Source: Liolophura sinensis (lineage: Eukaryota > Mollusca > Polyplacophora > Chitonida > Chitonidae). Taken from it: 64,000 bases of DNA. The notes beneath the pieces are model-generated. The model was not told the origin of the DNA. It searched no databases and saw nothing but the letters and a program-made list of their open reading frames with translations. The position numbers and the translations under genes were made by a program. Every line of letters begins with the position of its first letter. Position 1 is the first letter of the stretch. Positions 61,623 through 64,000 of this stretch are shown in pieces. The DNA is taken from positions 40,120,191 through 40,184,190 of the forward strand of contig NC_088302.1 in the NCBI RefSeq assembly GCF_032854445.1, read 5' to 3'.

Positions 61623-64000
61623 ACATGCGCATGTAATTCTGTCATCGACATTTTAAAGGTGTTTCAATTATGGTGTTGTGAAATACGTACATCATTGTAT
61701 TTTAAGGCAGTGGTAATTTCAGTATGATGGTTAACTTAAAGCACGTAATCACTGTATGCATGTATATGCTGTTTGACTACATGTAATTACTGAGTGACCC
61801 ATATCTGCTGTATGAACGTGTGGCTAATAATGCTGGCTGGTAGGATTACACCAAATTCATGGTGCTAAATACAGTATTTGTTATGCTGGTTCGCCTGATG
61901 CTGACAGTTAATTTATACATGGAAATGTACTCCAGAATTGTAAACACAAACCCTTACACCACTTAATTGTCATATTGATATTTGTCCTTCGGTTTGTAGG
62001 AGGCCTGAATGACTTTAACTAGACCATAACTTTTGCGCATCCATAAATACTTTCATTTTTAATAAAAAGGAAACTCTATAAAAACATAACCTATTAACTA
62101 TTATTTGTAATGTAGGTCTTAAATATTAACGCAATGCGGAAGACATGACGAGGATAATTCATAACATTTACAATTAAGGTTATATTGTTGTCAAAAACTG
62201 GTCAGAAAGTCTGTCTAATAGATACAAGGCTTGAGTTCAGTCCCAGCTAATGGATGACACAGCACATTTTGTTACCTGTTAATCTAGCCTTCAAAGCCAG
62301 GCTCTGGGCTGTACCAGTACAATCCCTTATGTAAGAAGGTCACACCTTTATTTATGGTAAAGAGACATTGCTGCTACCTGTGATGGGATATGTGCCTCCA
62401 CAAGCTGCTCCCATGTTGAAAGACCATACAATGACTTAACATGTTTAAACTCTATAAGGTTTGCCTGACCAGTTGATGGAGTACATCTTAGTTGACACCA
62501 TTGTAACTGCTTTGTACAACAGGATATGCAGGTAGAAAACATTTTGCAGCCTGCATCCCATGTATACTGTATACAATAGACAAGGATCAGCTGAGACATG
62601 GCCTATATATCATACAAGGTGGGGATATGGAATAATAAAGCATGTGTGCCAGTACTCTATATGTGAATGCCTGTGTCTATTACCCAAGTCTGTGGGACAA
62701 TGATATCTTCCTCTTTATCATACATCAAGGTTCAGAAGATTCTCAGCCTATAACTTACATACATGTGCAGTATCTAGAACTCTACATATATCAAACAACA
62801 CTCAGTTGCCCATGGAAGTAAAATGCCTATCAGTTTACCTTATAAAATATCTTTTGTCAGAGTTTTATTGGTCCGAGTAACACCTGCTCAGTCGCAAGAT
62901 TGAAGTTTTCCTCTCAGATGTTTTAACAATAGTACCTGTGATGTCATGCAGTCTTTTGGATGTTTTGCGTATGTTGTAAAAAATATGCCCGGTAACCTTT
63001 TGTACAAAGTGCACCATTCTCCATTTGCACCTGTGTGTGTTTGAAGCTGTTTTAAATAATGTCATGTTTTTCTCAGACGTAGTTTATTGTTTGTGTACAG
63101 TGGAGGGAAGGCTGGCCAGTTTCAGACTGGAATTTAGGCTGTCTGTAGGAGGAAGATACCACTTGGAACGCAGACTTAGACGGATAATTTCACAGCGATA
63201 TGGAATTGTTGACTGTTTACCATTCTTTCATTACACAGCTCAGCGTTCAGACATGACGTGCATTCCTCAGATTTGCCTCCTATACATAGACTGCTAAGTA
63301 GAGTTTGCCTGCCATTAGCAATCTGCAGGGGTAGCACGGGCTACTAAAATACCCGTCTTTCAGGAAAACTGGTCAGAAATAAACCTTGCTCTTGGAAGCA
63401 CCCCAGGTAGACAGAGTACGTGTCAGCTACAATACATGTTTACGTCAGTTTACAACCCAAACATTCCCCCCTCCCCGAAGGCTGTTATATGGGGGTTTAC
63501 AGTCACGATGGTGAAGCCCTTGCTCTCTCTAAGGGATTTTCTGTACATGCTCATTGTATCTCATTGTATTATGATACCTGTCTTCAGCTAGATCAAGTAT
63601 AAACACAAACAGGAGTCTTGTATTGTAGATCATCAAGAGCTTATAAATCTTTAATAGGAAATACTAATGACAGTTTGATTGTGATACAACTCTTTTTTGA
63701 CATGCAACAGGACATCTTGCATATGAATTAGTGTTGCAGTTGAATGCAAGGCCTCATTTAGTTTTTTGGTTGAGTTCAAAATATTACATACCTGTACTTG
63801 CCACTTAGTTGCATATAAACAACTAAAATTAAAATAAGATAGAAAAGTAATATTTGTGTGTAAGTAAAGAACATACATGCCCTACTGGAAGACCATTTGT
63901 AGGTACATGTATGTGTATCAGCTAACTCTCTGATGGTACATTTCTGGCTTCTTCCTCAGAGAATGTAGGTTTATTTATTTATTTATTTTTTTATTTCATT

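Larger units (their letters stand above)
52721..64000. other. Probable first intron of the GAB-like gene, part 3
   Basis: Holds a short (TA)n near 53408-53435, a possible microexon (53703-53726), a 31-bp tandem pair (54296-54357), SINE copies (55290-55460, 56530-56768, 57540-57660, 57717-57962), a (TA)n tract (61566-61620) and a possible alternative first exon (60840-61029). The window ends inside a TTTATTTATTTA tract (63969-64000), which may be another SINE tail. Confidence 0.45.

Noticed and set aside
1-64000. CRISPR array, bacterial operon or viral genome content
   Set aside because: Tandem arrays lack unique spacers, genes have spliceosomal introns, and no viral or bacterial gene was recognised.

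Overview
This is nuclear DNA from an animal. It is AT-rich and intron-rich, with GT-AG introns, many tRNA-derived SINEs, minisatellites and (TA)n microsatellites. The gene set, the SINE types and the many ACATGTACATGT-like palindromes from about 21 kb onward suggest a lophotrochozoan, most likely a bivalve mollusc. The species call is inference. All exon models below were built by eye from splice sites and frame continuity; no search was run.

Layout. (1) 410-14061 (+): the 3' part, 19 exons, of a thioester-containing protein of the alpha-2-macroglobulin/CD109/C3 superfamily; its 5' half lies left of the window. (2) 14.1-19.0 kb: intergenic DNA with two minisatellites and SINE copies. (3) 19536-21440 (-): a two-exon UBC12/UBE2M-like E2 conjugating enzyme with a long C-terminal tail. 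(4) 21.5-28 kb: intergenic and 3'UTR sequence with a 39-bp tandem array and SINEs. (5) 28088-38966 (-), with a 5'UTR exon near 40.8-41.0 kb: a complete calpain-15 (small optic lobes type), 12 coding exons, 1241 aa, Cys/His/Asn triad intact. (6) 41303-41391 (+): first coding exon of a GAB/DOS-type PH-domain adaptor, head-to-head with calpain-15 across a short promoter that carries inverted CCAAT boxes. (7) 41.4-64.0 kb: probably the first intron of that gene, with SINEs, a 1.44-kb TIR element, a possible 24-nt microexon and a possible alternative first exon near 60.8-61.0 kb.

The genes do not form one pathway. They are an innate-immunity/protease-trap type protein, a NEDD8/ubiquitin-type conjugating enzyme, an intracellular protease and a receptor-tyrosine-kinase adaptor. 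The most unusual structures are a 228-bp duplication inside calpain-15 that copies a 3' splice site into another intron, a young SINE family with several preserved target-site duplications, and a reading-phase conflict in the bait region of the thioester protein that leaves room for alternative exons. I found no convincing new multi-gene system.
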